Below are positions 1 through 9,629 of a DNA stretch of 29,922 nt, one piece after another. The stretch is from NCBI GenBank assembly GCA_002427545.1, contig DIRM01000028.1, positions 1,225 to 31,146 on the forward strand. Reading direction: 5' to 3'. Numbering within the stretch: the stretch's first letter is position 1; every line of letters starts with the position of its first letter. Under the pieces are notes generated by a model. The model ran no database searches and was not told where the DNA came from. It saw only the letters and a list, made by a program, of their open reading frames with translations. The position numbers were made by a program, and so were the translations under genes. This DNA is from Mageeibacillus sp. UBA5436. GTDB lineage: Bacteria; Bacillota; Clostridia; Saccharofermentanales; DTU023.

Positions 1-3000
1 GTAAAGGTTCCAGTCCAGTTATTAGTAGCATCTAGAGCTAAAGTCTTATCTGTATCTTGCTTATTTGCTAAAAGCTTTACTGTAATTTCTTTTGGTCTTA
101 ATGCACTTGAGTCATCGTTGTCTACCCAAGCTTTGGTTACTTGAACACTAGTTTTACCTGGTGTATAGGAGTTCGTTACATTGTAGCCATCTACTGTGGT
201 TGAATAATCTGCTACCACTTCTTCTGCTATTGTGTAAACAATGTCTTTATCTGAACCAGCATTGGTTTTGTATAGATTCTCAAATGACCATTTCCATTCA
301 TCATCTACACCAACTGTCACAGAGTCAATCTCAACACCATCAGCTAATAAATTAATCGTTATTGTTTCTGGTCTCTTGCCGTCTTGGTTATTAGAATCAT
401 CCCAAGTTTTTGCTCCAGAAACTGAAACTCTTGCTCTAACTATCACACCAGCATCCCAAGTAGGATCGATGCCTTCTGTGGCTTTGACACCATCTCTATC
501 TTCTAAATGTTTATTATCATCATTTAGTTCGATTTCTATTGTCCAGCCTGTGCTTGGGTCAGCGTCTGAGTCTACTGTTGAATTATTACCAGAATTTTTC
601 TTAGTAAATTCATATTTCTTGGCTTGTTCTTCAGTTAAGGTGAACTTAATCTTGTACTCACCTGCATCCAGCTCATCAAAGATATAGTGGCCATACTCAT
701 CCGTTGTGGTTTCAGCAAGTTTTGTTGTGCCGTCCTTATCATAAAGCTCAACGATGACACCTTCTAAAATTGGCTCATCAGCATCTTGAATACCATTATT
801 ATTTTCATCAATCCAAGTATAATCACCAATTGCATAAGTTTTTTCTGGAATTTTTTCATTTTCAACTTTTAAGAGAATATTTTTATTATCTTTATGTACA
901 ACAATTTCTTTTTCTTCATCCAGTATTCTGTATCCTTCTGGTGCATTTACTTCTTTTAAATAATAAGTTCTAAATGGTAAATTACCATATTGAATTTTAC
1001 CATTTTCTGTTACTTTACTTTCACCAGTTACTATTTGTTCTTCACCATTTAGTAGGTAGTAAAGTTCAAACTCTGCAGGTAAAATAATAGTATTTCCTTC
1101 TTCGTCAACTTTTATAATTTCAATTTGACCTCTATTTTCTTTACCTGAACCAGTTCCCCAAGTAGATTGTTTAGCATTAAATTCCTTACTACTTGACCCG
1201 CCTAATTCTTCACTATCTCCTAATAATTTTGCATTATTAGACACTTTACCTTCGGTGGAAACTACAACAGTAGTATAAGTAACAAAATATCTACCTGAAA
1301 TATCACCCAATTCAATAGACAATTCTGTTCCACCTGTTTCACTAGAAGAAATTGCAATAGCATCTTTCGTTAAAGTTACTAAATTATCTTCATTAATAGA
1401 TCCTTTATAAACTTTAATACTATCTTTTAGCAACACTAGGCCATCACTCATTGTATCTTTAAATACTGCATTAGTAATATCTGATAAACTTTCGTTTATT
1501 GCAACTTTCCACTCTAGTTCATCGTCTGTATAAACATTGTTACCATCAGCATTTAAAGCACTTTTATCAACAAATTCATTGTGTTTATCATACTTAACTG
1601 CAGCAGGATATTTTTTCTCAACACCAGTTTTATCTTTTACAACGGCTTCGTTTTTATACCATTCTTCAGATAACCCATTAATTTTTGAAGTAAATTCTAC
1701 CAATACCGGTACCTTTACTCCATTGGCAAAAGTAACAACAAATCCTTTTTCATCTTCATTATATGTGACTACGAATCCTTCGGTAATTTCATTACCTTTT
1801 TCAGGAGTTCCATCTGCTTTAAGACTATATTCATATACTTTTACATCTTCATTAACTGTTTGATTACCAGCAGTCAATGTATCTGTGATACTAAATGGTC
1901 CTCCTGTTAAATCACGACCTGAAGCATTTGTGTAAATTTGCCAACTTATAGTTCTTGCTTCTCTATCTATAAGTCCAGCTTTTTGGCCTTGATTAAAATA
2001 AGTCTCATTTACCCAATAATCAGCTTGGCCTGTTTCGTTTAAATCTTTTATAGTTCCTTCAAGATCCTTTGTCTTGCCAGTAAAAGTAACATGATTGGTA
2101 TATTTTCTACTAGTATTTAATGTACCCTTACCATCTAAGACTTCATCTGCATCAAAGGATGTTTTAAAGTAAATCTCATACTTGGCTCTCTCTAATGGTT
2201 TGTGGCTTCCTGTAAATTCTAATTCAAAACCTCCAACACCATTATCTACTAAAGTATAATCTGTACCAGCAACTAAAATTCTATCACCAATTACTACTCT
2301 TAATGAATCCTTAATAAACTTCATAGATGAAGCTGGTTCAAAGTAATCTTTGATCTTCAGTTCTGTAATTTCTTCTTTGACAGCATCTACTGTTAATTTC
2401 CAGCTCATTGTTTTTGCAGCATAATTGAGCCCATCATAAGTGATATCATCAAATGGTTTGTAATATTCATTTGCTTTAGTATATGTGTTTGCTACATTTG
2501 GATTAACGGCTACATCTTTTTCTAAATCTTCTGGCCCTACACCATCTAAGCCATTATCGCCTGATAATTTACCTGTATTTAAATATGTTTGTCCTTCTCC
2601 AAGATTATTTGTGATCTTGGTATTGTATTTAATGGTGTATTCATCAGAAATATTCCCTAGATTTATTGTAAAGGTACCATCTGTATTTTTAGTAAAGATA
2701 TAATCAGATGCACTTAAGGTTGTTTTTGTAGTTTCATTATAAACACTTAGGCTTCCTTCAATTAACTCCAAGCCTGCGCCAATAGTATCTGTAATAATTG
2801 CATTATCAATACTTTGTTTGGCATTGTTAACTTTAAGTGTCCAAGAAATTATTGAATCACCATAGCTTGTTGATTCTTTACCAGATTTTTCTAAAACAGT
2901 TCCTCTATCAATTTTGACTTCAGCTGTAGAACTATCTTCTACATCTCCATCGACTTCTAGTTCTGCTGTATTAATATAAGTATGATCTTTCGTATAATTA

Positions 3001-4501
3001 TCAAAATAGGTATAGTCAATGTTAGTTTTTACTTCAAATACATAAGCCCCATTGATATCTCCAAGGTCAATTGGAAACTCTGTAGCTTCTCCTACATACG
3101 CAACAAAATTCCCCCAGGCATCTGATTTCCAATAATGAATATTTTTTACAGTCAACCCACCTGGTAAGGTATCTAGTACTTTTACATTATTTAAAGTTTC
3201 TTCAGATTTATTTACATAAATTCTCCAAATAATCTGATCTTTATCCTGGTCATTTTGCCGACCCTCTTTCTCAATTAAAGAACCTTTTGAAAGACCATCA
3301 ATGGTGGCACTAGATGTCGCTTTTTCAGTACCATTATCTTTTAAAGTAGCCGTATTTGTATAAGCTCCGTTTAATTCGCCTGCAATATTAGTTCTAAATT
3401 TAATACGGTAGGCTTTGTCAGTTGCACCTAAATCAACTTTTAAAACGCCACCATCTGTTGATACAGGTTTCAAAACTAAACTTCCTTGAGTTAACTTACC
3501 TTCTGAGCCAACTGCCAGTTCATAAACTTCTACAGAAGGTGAGTCTAGAACTAAGCCGTCTGGAATAATATCTTCAACACTACCATCGGCTAGTGCTTCT
3601 AATTTAGTATTAACATCTAATGTCCAGTCTATATATTTGGAATTGATTTTCGCATCTACTTTGCCTGTCTTTTTAATATCATAAAGTTCTCCAGTCGGTT
3701 TTACTTTAAAACCAAACTCCTTATTGATTTCTTCACCGAAGTCAATTTTTTGATAGGCATCATCTTTAAACTCGGATACATCGAATTTCAAAAGTAAGCC
3801 CACTTCTCCATCACGATGACTTAAGCCTTTGAGAGCATCATTAAATATAACTCTGAGTTTTCCTTCAGAAGTAATCTCATAGGTACCTACTTCATCTCCA
3901 TTACCGTCTAATAGAAGGCCTGTTGTAGAGCTAGAAACACCAGATAAAGATCCAGGTAACTGCAATTCTGCCCAATCACCTGCTTTTAAATCGACATTAT
4001 CATCTAGCGCCCAATTAAACGTAACTCCTAGATTCAAACCATCTGTAATATCAACTTCAGTCATTGAACCACTGACTAACTCAGTATCATTAACCTTTAC
4101 TTTGACATCTTTGAAGATTCCACTACCTAAATCATTGCCGTCATCTGCTAAGGGTTGGATACCTTTTGTTAATAAGGATTCTTCGTCATCTTCTGATCCG
4201 TTTGTTGCTTGTGTTTCGTTTGTTACCAAGTCTTCAAGGTCAAAAACTTTGATTTCTTCTATTTCTGGTTCCGTTTCGACAGGAACTTGTTCAACACTCT
4301 CTCCATTATTTGAATTATTTTCATTGGCATTATTTGTCAGTGGATCAGTATCTGATTCTCCAACGTTTTGTTTTTCAATAATTTCTACAAGATCTTGATC
4401 ATTGTCAGCTGCTAAAGCAACGCCTGCCAGCAGAGGATTCGAGATTGTAGATAAAAGAATAAACATTGCAAGAAAAACAATTGCTATTTTATTTTTTTCA
4501 T
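1..4501 (-). CDS. Large modular cell-surface adhesin (Ig-like repeats + Cna_B domains), partial, apparent frameshift at start
   Basis: Secreted adhesin; the C-terminus lies beyond the left edge, so no sorting signal is visible. I translated the frame from about 4538 to 1 by hand and found no stop (~1500 codons). The N-terminus has a signal peptide (hydrophobic core with FLAMFILLSTIS, cut near ALA|AD), then an acidic linker rich in E/N/D (~35-110). Six or more modules of ~125-150 residues follow, each opening with W-x-[IL]-x-[VI]-[ND], near residues 292, 428, 553, 702, 853 and 998, resembling collagen/fibrinogen-binding adhesin folds. After ~1120 come a SpaA-like Cna_B domain (EVNAPEGY), an SdrD_B-like domain (GDYTWIDENNNGIQD, ~1227) and two Cna_B repeats (~1360, ~1454). 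The ATG at 4499-4501 has a good Shine-Dalgarno (AAGGAAAGGA) but hits TAG at 4484-4486. One extra A in the A7 tract gives MKKNKIAIVF and joins the long frame. The next in-frame ATG (4464-4466) lacks a ribosome site and the basic n-region. Function is inferred from domains; the ligand is unknown. Confidence 0.85.
4492..4498 (-). repeat. A7 homopolymer directly after the adhesin ATG (possible slippage tract)
   Basis: Seven A residues (minus strand) immediately follow the adhesin ATG. With seven, the reading is Met-Lys-Lys-Ile-Lys-stop. With eight (or five), the frame passes into the signal peptide and the full open frame. Such a tract could switch expression by replication slippage or be read through by transcriptional slippage. 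A sequencing indel would look the same. Confidence 0.6.
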
Positions 4502-4575
4502 AAGTGTTGTTTCCTTTCCTTTTAACATTTTTATTTTATTATTTTTTTTCTAATCAATTCAGTAAATTTATAGAA

Positions 4576-4581
4576 ATTATA
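4576..4581 (-). promoter_or_regulatory. Candidate -10 (TATAAT) for the adhesin gene
   Basis: A perfect TATAAT on the minus strand lies about 75 bases upstream of the adhesin ATG in the divergent intergenic region. No convincing -35 is seen at 16-18 bases, so if it is used it may need an activator. That would fit the Mga-like gene on the other side, but this is inference. Confidence 0.35.
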
Positions 4582-4610
4582 AGCTACTTCAAATCTAGTA
4601 AAATTTATAC

Positions 4611-4638
4611 TTGTATCGTTTTCAATTTACGGTATCAT
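4611..4638 (+). promoter_or_regulatory. Candidate promoter of the Mga-like regulator gene
   Basis: TTGTAT at 4611-4616 and TATCAT at 4633-4638 are separated by 16 bases and lie about 62 bases upstream of the regulator ATG. This is a fair sigma-A match in an AT-rich stretch where chance matches are common. Confidence 0.4.
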
Positions 4639-4699
4639 AGGGGAAGAAAATGAGAATCAAAGAGTCATTTACATCTTTATTTATGAGGTTTTTATATAG

Positions 4700-6199
4700 A
4701 TGAGTACACATAATGATAATAAATTATTGAATAATACTATTAACAGGCGCTTAAATTTAATTAATATTTTAGCGAAAAATTCAGATTGGTTTTTTCTTAA
4801 CGAATTGGCAAATATGTTAAATGTATCTGAGCGTGTTTTAAAAAATGATTTAGCCTATTTTAGAAAAGAAGTTGATGATTTTACAATTTATTCATCACGT
4901 AAAGGAATTAAATTAGCCTTTAAAGATAATAAAGGGCTTAACACGATATCTAAAAAAATATTAATTTCCGTTGTACCTTTTCAAGTATTAGAAAAGATAT
5001 TTTTAAACGAAACGAAATCAGTTAATCAATTAGCAGATGAACTATTCATAAGCGTTTCTACATTATATCGAATCATTAAAGATATTAATTTTAAACTTAA
5101 AAAATACGATATAAGAATTAATACAAACCCTTGTATGGTCATCGGCAATGAAAAAAAAATACGTTATTTTGCTTATCAATACTTCCATGAAAGATATTCG
5201 CTTCTGGAATGGCCTTTTAAAGATTTAGATGAAAGTATCATAAATAATTTTTTGAAAATCTTTATAGATTTTAATGATAATTCAACATATTATATTTCAT
5301 TAACTACTTTAAAATCTGTCGTAATGATCAATTTAATCCGACATAAACATAAGCATTATATAAATACAAATTATATTAAACAAAATTTTGATGATATTCA
5401 TGTTCTTTTCGATGAAGATATGGATGCATTTCTAAATTTTGAAAATAGTACTAATCATACAATTGATGATTATTTCATTAAACAAATATTTTATCCTTAT
5501 GTGCAAGATTCTTTTTTTTATGATTATTCATTATTAAAAAAAGCTGCTAAATTAAATAAGCTATATGAATCTGAGATAGTTTATTTAAGTAAGTTTTTAG
5601 ACGGAATATCTAAAAAATTTGAAATTCCATTAACAATAAAAAATAAAAATCAAATCATCTTAATTTTACATAATACATTATTTTTAGAGGATCAAGAACC
5701 ACGTTCTGGATATATTGTTTATGATGAATTTGGTCATTTCGTCGAAACAATTGAAAAAGAATATCCTGTTTTTTATAAAGACCTCTATGAAGGGATTTCT
5801 AATTATAGAAAATTAATGCAAGTACCGTATGATGAAAAAAGAAAGCATTTATTAATTTATACCACTTTTATTCATTGGAGGAAATTAATCCCTTGTTTAC
5901 GAAAAAAATATAAATCAATTAAAACATTAATTATTAGTGATTATAATATTTCACATGCTCATTTACTTGAAGATTTTTTAAATCAAGAATTCCCTAATAA
6001 TTTAAAAACTGAAATTTTTTCTGAAGATCTATTAAATCAGAGTTTATTAGAAAACCTACCACATGAAATAATTATCACTAATTTCCCTTTTCCATCTTTA
6101 AAAGATAAAGAATTAATTTGCATTCAAAATCTACCCACCAATCAAGACATCACGAAGATACAGTCGGCTATTTCTCGAATTCTTACAAATAGAAAATAA
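4700..6199 (+). CDS. Mga/RofA-like transcriptional regulator
   Basis: A 499-residue protein with the layout of Mga-family regulators, which bind DNA and control surface-protein genes in streptococci and relatives. Two helix-turn-helix segments are visible: one at ~33-54 (LNELANMLNVSERVLKNDL) and an Mga-type one at ~107-130 (SVNQLADELFISVSTLYRII). A helical middle follows with a His-rich patch near 215 (RHKHKHY), where the family carries PTS regulation-like domains. The C-terminal ~110 residues alternate beta/alpha and resemble a PTS EIIB-like fold. Length is normal (~500). The start ATG has GAGG 11 bases upstream. It is divergent from the adhesin across 198 bases, an arrangement that suggests it controls that gene; this is inferred. 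Its coding sequence is visibly more AT-rich than the adhesin. Family assignment is good; the target and any phosphorylation are unproven. Confidence 0.8.
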   Translation: MSTHNDNKLLNNTINRRLNLINILAKNSDWFFLNELANMLNVSERVLKNDLAYFRKEVDDFTIYSSRKGIKLAFKDNKGLNTISKKILISVVPFQVLEKIFLNETKSVNQLADELFISVSTLYRIIKDINFKLKKYDIRINTNPCMVIGNEKKIRYFAYQYFHERYSLLEWPFKDLDESIINNFLKIFIDFNDNSTYYISLTTLKSVVMINLIRHKHKHYINTNYIKQNFDDIHVLFDEDMDAFLNFENSTNHTIDDYFIKQIFYPYVQDSFFYDYSLLKKAAKLNKLYESEIVYLSKFLDGISKKFEIPLTIKNKNQIILILHNTLFLEDQEPRSGYIVYDEFGHFVETIEKEYPVFYKDLYEGISNYRKLMQVPYDEKRKHLLIYTTFIHWRKLIPCLRKKYKSIKTLIISDYNISHAHLLEDFLNQEFPNNLKTEIFSEDLLNQSLLENLPHEIIITNFPFPSLKDKELICIQNLPTNQDITKIQSAISRILTNRK

Positions 6200-6412
6200 T
6201 ATAATATTTTTAAAATTTAATTATTTTTTTAGATCGCTAGCGACTTAATTATATCTTATGATATTATTAATTATAATATTTTCAGAAATTGTTAGACTAA
6301 AGATCACACGAGATTATTGACTTTTCTGAAAAGCATCCAACTATTTACAACAATCAAAACAGTAGTAATCAGGCTTTTATAAATAATCTTGCAATAGCAA
6401 TATGAGGTAAAT

Positions 6413-7444
6413 ATGAATAGTTTAATTCGGCTCGGTTTAAGAATCGCTTCCCTACCAATCCTTGATGTAAAAAAACGCTATCCATTAATGCGCAAAGTCC
6501 AAGAGGCCATTTCAAAAGAAGAAGTTGAATTAGCTTTAGAAAAAACTGATTATATTTTATTTGATGATTATCTCTTATCTGATGATCAGGAATATCATGT
6601 CCCTATCCGTATTTTCTCGCCTACCAAAAATGTACATTTAGGAATCATCATCTTTTTCCATGGTGGTGGATATGTTACTGGAAATGTTGATACTTATACT
6701 AAAACTTGTCTTGAATTAGCTGAAGTGAGTCGCCATATCATTTTCTCAGTCGATTATCGTTTGGCTCCAGAAAATCCCTATCCTGCTGCCGTAAATGATT
6801 GTTATACCGTCGCTTGGGAAATTGCTAATTATTTTCGCAATGAATTTCCCAAAAATTTACCAAATGAATTTTCAAAAAAGACACCCATCTATCTCATGGG
6901 TGACTCAGCCGGAGGAAATTTGGCTGCTGTCGTTAGTCAGCTGCTAACTGAACAAATGGATTTTCAAGTCGATGGACAAATTTTACTTTACCCAGCTGTT
7001 GGCAATGACTATTCTGATGAATTTGTTGAGAGCGGTATTTTCCCATCTTTGAAAGAAAAAGGTTTTGATTTTGGTTTAACTTTACAAAATTTACGAGATT
7101 ATTACGATTTATATTTACCTGATCCTAAGCTTCTCAAAACAGATTCAAAAGTATCTCCTTTACTTAATCATGATTTTAGAGGTTTGCCACCAACTTTGTT
7201 AATTACAGCAGAACATGATCTGTTACGTGATGAAGGCATGTTTTACGCTCAAAAATTAAAAGATGCTGGCGTGAAAATCGAAAGTTATATTATGCCAGAT
7301 GTACCGCATGGGTTTTTGACTCGTAGTATACTATTTCCAGAAGCGCATAAAAAACTAAGTAAATCCATAAATGATTTTCTACATGTCACAGAAATTATTA
7401 ATCCAGAAGAAATATTTGAACAAGAAGGTTTAGGTGAAATATGA
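6413..7444 (+). CDS. Alpha/beta hydrolase, HSL-type esterase
   Basis: A 343-residue hydrolase of the hormone-sensitive-lipase type (alpha/beta hydrolase fold-3), expected to cleave esters of short or medium acyl chains in the cytoplasm. The oxyanion motif HGGG is at 83-86. The nucleophile elbow GDSAGG places Ser165, the acid is Asp269 (TAEHD) and the base is His299 (VPHG), so the triad is complete. DYRLAPE (~114-120) is also typical of the family. Length is normal and there is no signal peptide. GAGG lies 5 bases before the ATG. The stop overlaps the start of the next gene by 4 bases (ATGA), implying translational coupling with the acyltransferase. The natural substrate is unknown; a product or by-product of the coupled acyltransferase is an inference from context. 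Confidence 0.88.
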   Translation: MNSLIRLGLRIASLPILDVKKRYPLMRKVQEAISKEEVELALEKTDYILFDDYLLSDDQEYHVPIRIFSPTKNVHLGIIIFFHGGGYVTGNVDTYTKTCLELAEVSRHIIFSVDYRLAPENPYPAAVNDCYTVAWEIANYFRNEFPKNLPNEFSKKTPIYLMGDSAGGNLAAVVSQLLTEQMDFQVDGQILLYPAVGNDYSDEFVESGIFPSLKEKGFDFGLTLQNLRDYYDLYLPDPKLLKTDSKVSPLLNHDFRGLPPTLLITAEHDLLRDEGMFYAQKLKDAGVKIESYIMPDVPHGFLTRSILFPEAHKKLSKSINDFLHVTEIINPEEIFEQEGLGEI

Positions 7445-9402
7445 TAAATTCATTTGAAGAGGATGAACAATTTAATAATTTAACTTGGCTACCATTAGAT
7501 AATCCATCAAAAATATTTCTTTCGACTATGACTTCTGTCGATACAAAAGTCTTTCGTATTTCCGCCTCATTAAAACAGCCTGTTCAAGTTGATGTGCTAG
7601 AACAAGCCGTCAATTTTGCTTATCAACAATATCCTCTTTATCATGCCATCATTCGGCGTGGCTTTTTTTGGTATTTTGCAGAACAATCAGATTCAACACC
7701 TCTGGTCGAACCAGAAAAAGAACGATTTTGTGCTCAAATCTATCATAGTGGTCATCGTGATTTATTATTTCGTATTCTTTACAATTATAATCGAATCGAA
7801 TTAGAAATTTTTCATGCCCTTTCAGATGGTGCTGGTGCTTTAAACTTTTTTCAAATGCTTTTATTAGCTTATTTCAAATTTGAAGGAGAGAAAAAAGGCG
7901 AAAAGCTACCGCAAATTTTTCCAATTTATACTGGTAATGAAACATTGCAAGATGCTTTTCGTTTATTTGATTTTGGTTCCGAATCTCTAAAATGGCGTCG
8001 CTTGATTCGTAATCCTACAACGAAAGAACAAAAATCAGGAAAAGTACTGCGTTTAAAAGGCGAACCTACTCATGATTTTCGTCCCAATATTTTAGAATTA
8101 CATTATTCAACCAAAGCTATATTAGCAAAAGCCAAAGCTTCTGGTGGAACAATTACCACTTATTTAGCGGCTGTTTTTAGTCAAGCATTGTATTTAAGTG
8201 CTAGCCCTAAACAAAGAAAACGTCCTTGTCGAGTAGTCTTGTCTTGTCCTGTTGATTTACGTCAACATTATATCAATTTAACAGCACGAAATTTCTTTGC
8301 AACTACTTATCTGTCTTTTACCTTTCCGGCAGAAAAACAAGATGGTTCTATTCATGTTCCAAAAATATCCGAAATTGTAGCTGTTTATAATGATCAATTA
8401 AAAAAAGCTTCTAGTAAAGAAGAAATTAGTCGCAAGGTTGCAGGGTTAGTTCGTTTAGAAAAAACTCTACCCTTAAGAATCGTTCCTCTTTATATAAAAG
8501 ACTTTATTTTACGCATATCAAATTCAATAAGCAGCCGTGGAATTAGTGGTTCCATTAGTAATGTTGGGCGTTTTCGTTTACCAGATCGCATCAAAGACAA
8601 AGTAGAAGATGTGACTGTTGGTACTGCTACTGTTCGCCCACAATTTTCAATTATAAGCTATGAACAGGATTTGAGTATCACCATAACATCGGCTCTTAAT
8701 TCTACAAAAATTCAAAATACTTGCCGAGAAATTTTAATAAATGATGGTTTAAATTCTACTTTTACAGTGGAATCAAAAATCGATAATTTAAGTAAAGGTC
8801 AGATTATTGAGCAAACAAAAGAAGTTGTAAGTAGTCAACAAATACCTTATCCTGAAGTTCCGATTGAAACAAAACTGTCGCTTGCTTCTTTTATTCTCAA
8901 TCTCATTACGATTTTCACTTTATCACTCTATTTAATTTTAAACCTAATATTTGATATTTCTTTACCGCTTTCATCCATTTTATTAACCCTTGCTAGCCTT
9001 TGGTTAAGCACGATGGGAGTTCTACGAAATCGTCATAATCCCGCTTGGTCTATAGTTCTGCAAAGTTTAATATTTGGTATTGGTATTGTTGGAATTGATT
9101 TATTCACTGGTTATGCTGGTTGGTCATTGACTTGGGCTTTACCTGGTTTATTTTTAGGTTCCTTAATTGCTAATGAAATTGTTCTCACTGTTTCTAAGCG
9201 TGCTCAAAAAAACGGATTCTATTTTTTATTTACTGGTATTATTTTAGGGTTTTTACCATTACTTTTTATTGCCTTGAATTTAGTAAAACCAATTTGGCCA
9301 AGTTTAGTCACAGCAGGTAGCGCCTTGTTTTTATTAATCATTAATTTAATCTTCCATCATCGTCAATTTAGGGAAGAAACCAAAAAGAAATGGCATTTTT
9401 AA
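7441..9402 (+). CDS. Condensation-type (alcohol acetyltransferase-like) acyltransferase fused to a C-terminal membrane domain
   Basis: A 653-residue two-part protein. The N-terminal ~440 residues resemble condensation-domain/alcohol O-acetyltransferases, which move an acyl group from CoA or a carrier to a hydroxyl or amine. The diagnostic HxxxDG is present as HALSDG (His125, Asp129). From ~475 to 645 there are about five to six hydrophobic segments (for example 478-500, 507-522, 536-552 and 566-583), ending in a basic tail (HHRQFREETKKKWHF). I recall this region as similar to DUF6320-type membrane proteins, which usually are separate and start with a zinc ribbon; no such cysteine cluster is seen here. 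The start overlaps the hydrolase stop by 4 bases. The fusion would anchor the acyltransferase to the membrane, suggesting a lipid or envelope substrate (inference). The enzyme family is fairly sure; the substrate is unknown. Confidence 0.72.
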   Translation: MINSFEEDEQFNNLTWLPLDNPSKIFLSTMTSVDTKVFRISASLKQPVQVDVLEQAVNFAYQQYPLYHAIIRRGFFWYFAEQSDSTPLVEPEKERFCAQIYHSGHRDLLFRILYNYNRIELEIFHALSDGAGALNFFQMLLLAYFKFEGEKKGEKLPQIFPIYTGNETLQDAFRLFDFGSESLKWRRLIRNPTTKEQKSGKVLRLKGEPTHDFRPNILELHYSTKAILAKAKASGGTITTYLAAVFSQALYLSASPKQRKRPCRVVLSCPVDLRQHYINLTARNFFATTYLSFTFPAEKQDGSIHVPKISEIVAVYNDQLKKASSKEEISRKVAGLVRLEKTLPLRIVPLYIKDFILRISNSISSRGISGSISNVGRFRLPDRIKDKVEDVTVGTATVRPQFSIISYEQDLSITITSALNSTKIQNTCREILINDGLNSTFTVESKIDNLSKGQIIEQTKEVVSSQQIPYPEVPIETKLSLASFILNLITIFTLSLYLILNLIFDISLPLSSILLTLASLWLSTMGVLRNRHNPAWSIVLQSLIFGIGIVGIDLFTGYAGWSLTWALPGLFLGSLIANEIVLTVSKRAQKNGFYFLFTGIILGFLPLLFIALNLVKPIWPSLVTAGSALFLLIINLIFHHRQFREETKKKWHF

Positions 9403-9587
9403 TTTTTTAATTGAAAATACTCCTCATGTTCAATGTGACTGCCTTTATCTTCTTTACCGGTATAGGCTTCCATTTCAACAATTCTGCCAATTAACATATC
9501 TTCTTTAGTTTGATGCACAAAAATTTTACTAAGATCTGGCGCTACTGTTAATGCATCTCTTTGATAAAAATCCAAATTCAATTTCAT
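9399..9587 (-). pseudogene. Truncated 3-methyladenine DNA glycosylase (AAG/MPG family) remnant
   Basis: The 62 codons encode only the front of an alkyladenine DNA glycosylase. FYQRDALTVAPDLSKIFV and GRIVEMEAYTGKEDKGSH match the family's N-terminus, including the Glu of the E-x-EAY motif that activates the water. The normal protein is ~200 residues; the region after the ASH-like motif, with most of the DNA-binding fold, is gone. The last ~10 residues (HEEYFQLKN) look unrelated. The stop overlaps the acyltransferase stop, which suggests a deletion that removed the 3' part. No Shine-Dalgarno is seen before the ATG. It lies head-to-head with mutY, another base-excision glycosylase. Most likely a dead relic; a short functional peptide is unlikely. 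Confidence 0.65.
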
Positions 9588-9597
9588 ATAATATATT

Positions 9598-9620
9598 TTA
9601 ACATTTATATGATATGTTAA
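9598..9620. promoter_or_regulatory. Inverted repeat in the mutY promoter region (possible operator)
   Basis: Perfect 7-base arms TTAACAT / ATGTTAA with a 9-base spacer, between the glycosylase relic and mutY and 9 bases before the mutY GTG. A TATGAT -10-like box (9608-9613) lies inside it. It could be a repressor site or chance in AT-rich DNA. Confidence 0.35.
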
Positions 9621-9629
9621 TATAAGAAC

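Noticed and set aside
161..4398. Several plus-strand open frames of 60-150 codons (for example 241-687, 1537-1863, 4102-4398)
   Set aside because: They lie opposite the continuous adhesin frame, are rich in Ser/Thr/Leu as expected from the reverse of acidic, Thr-rich coding DNA, and have no ribosome sites or known domains.
6200..6412. Palindrome TCGCTAGCGA (6234-6243) and AT-rich repeats between the regulator and the hydrolase
   Set aside because: A short palindrome without a U tract or clear promoter context; it might be a site but cannot be told from chance. No clear terminator or gene is seen in this gap.
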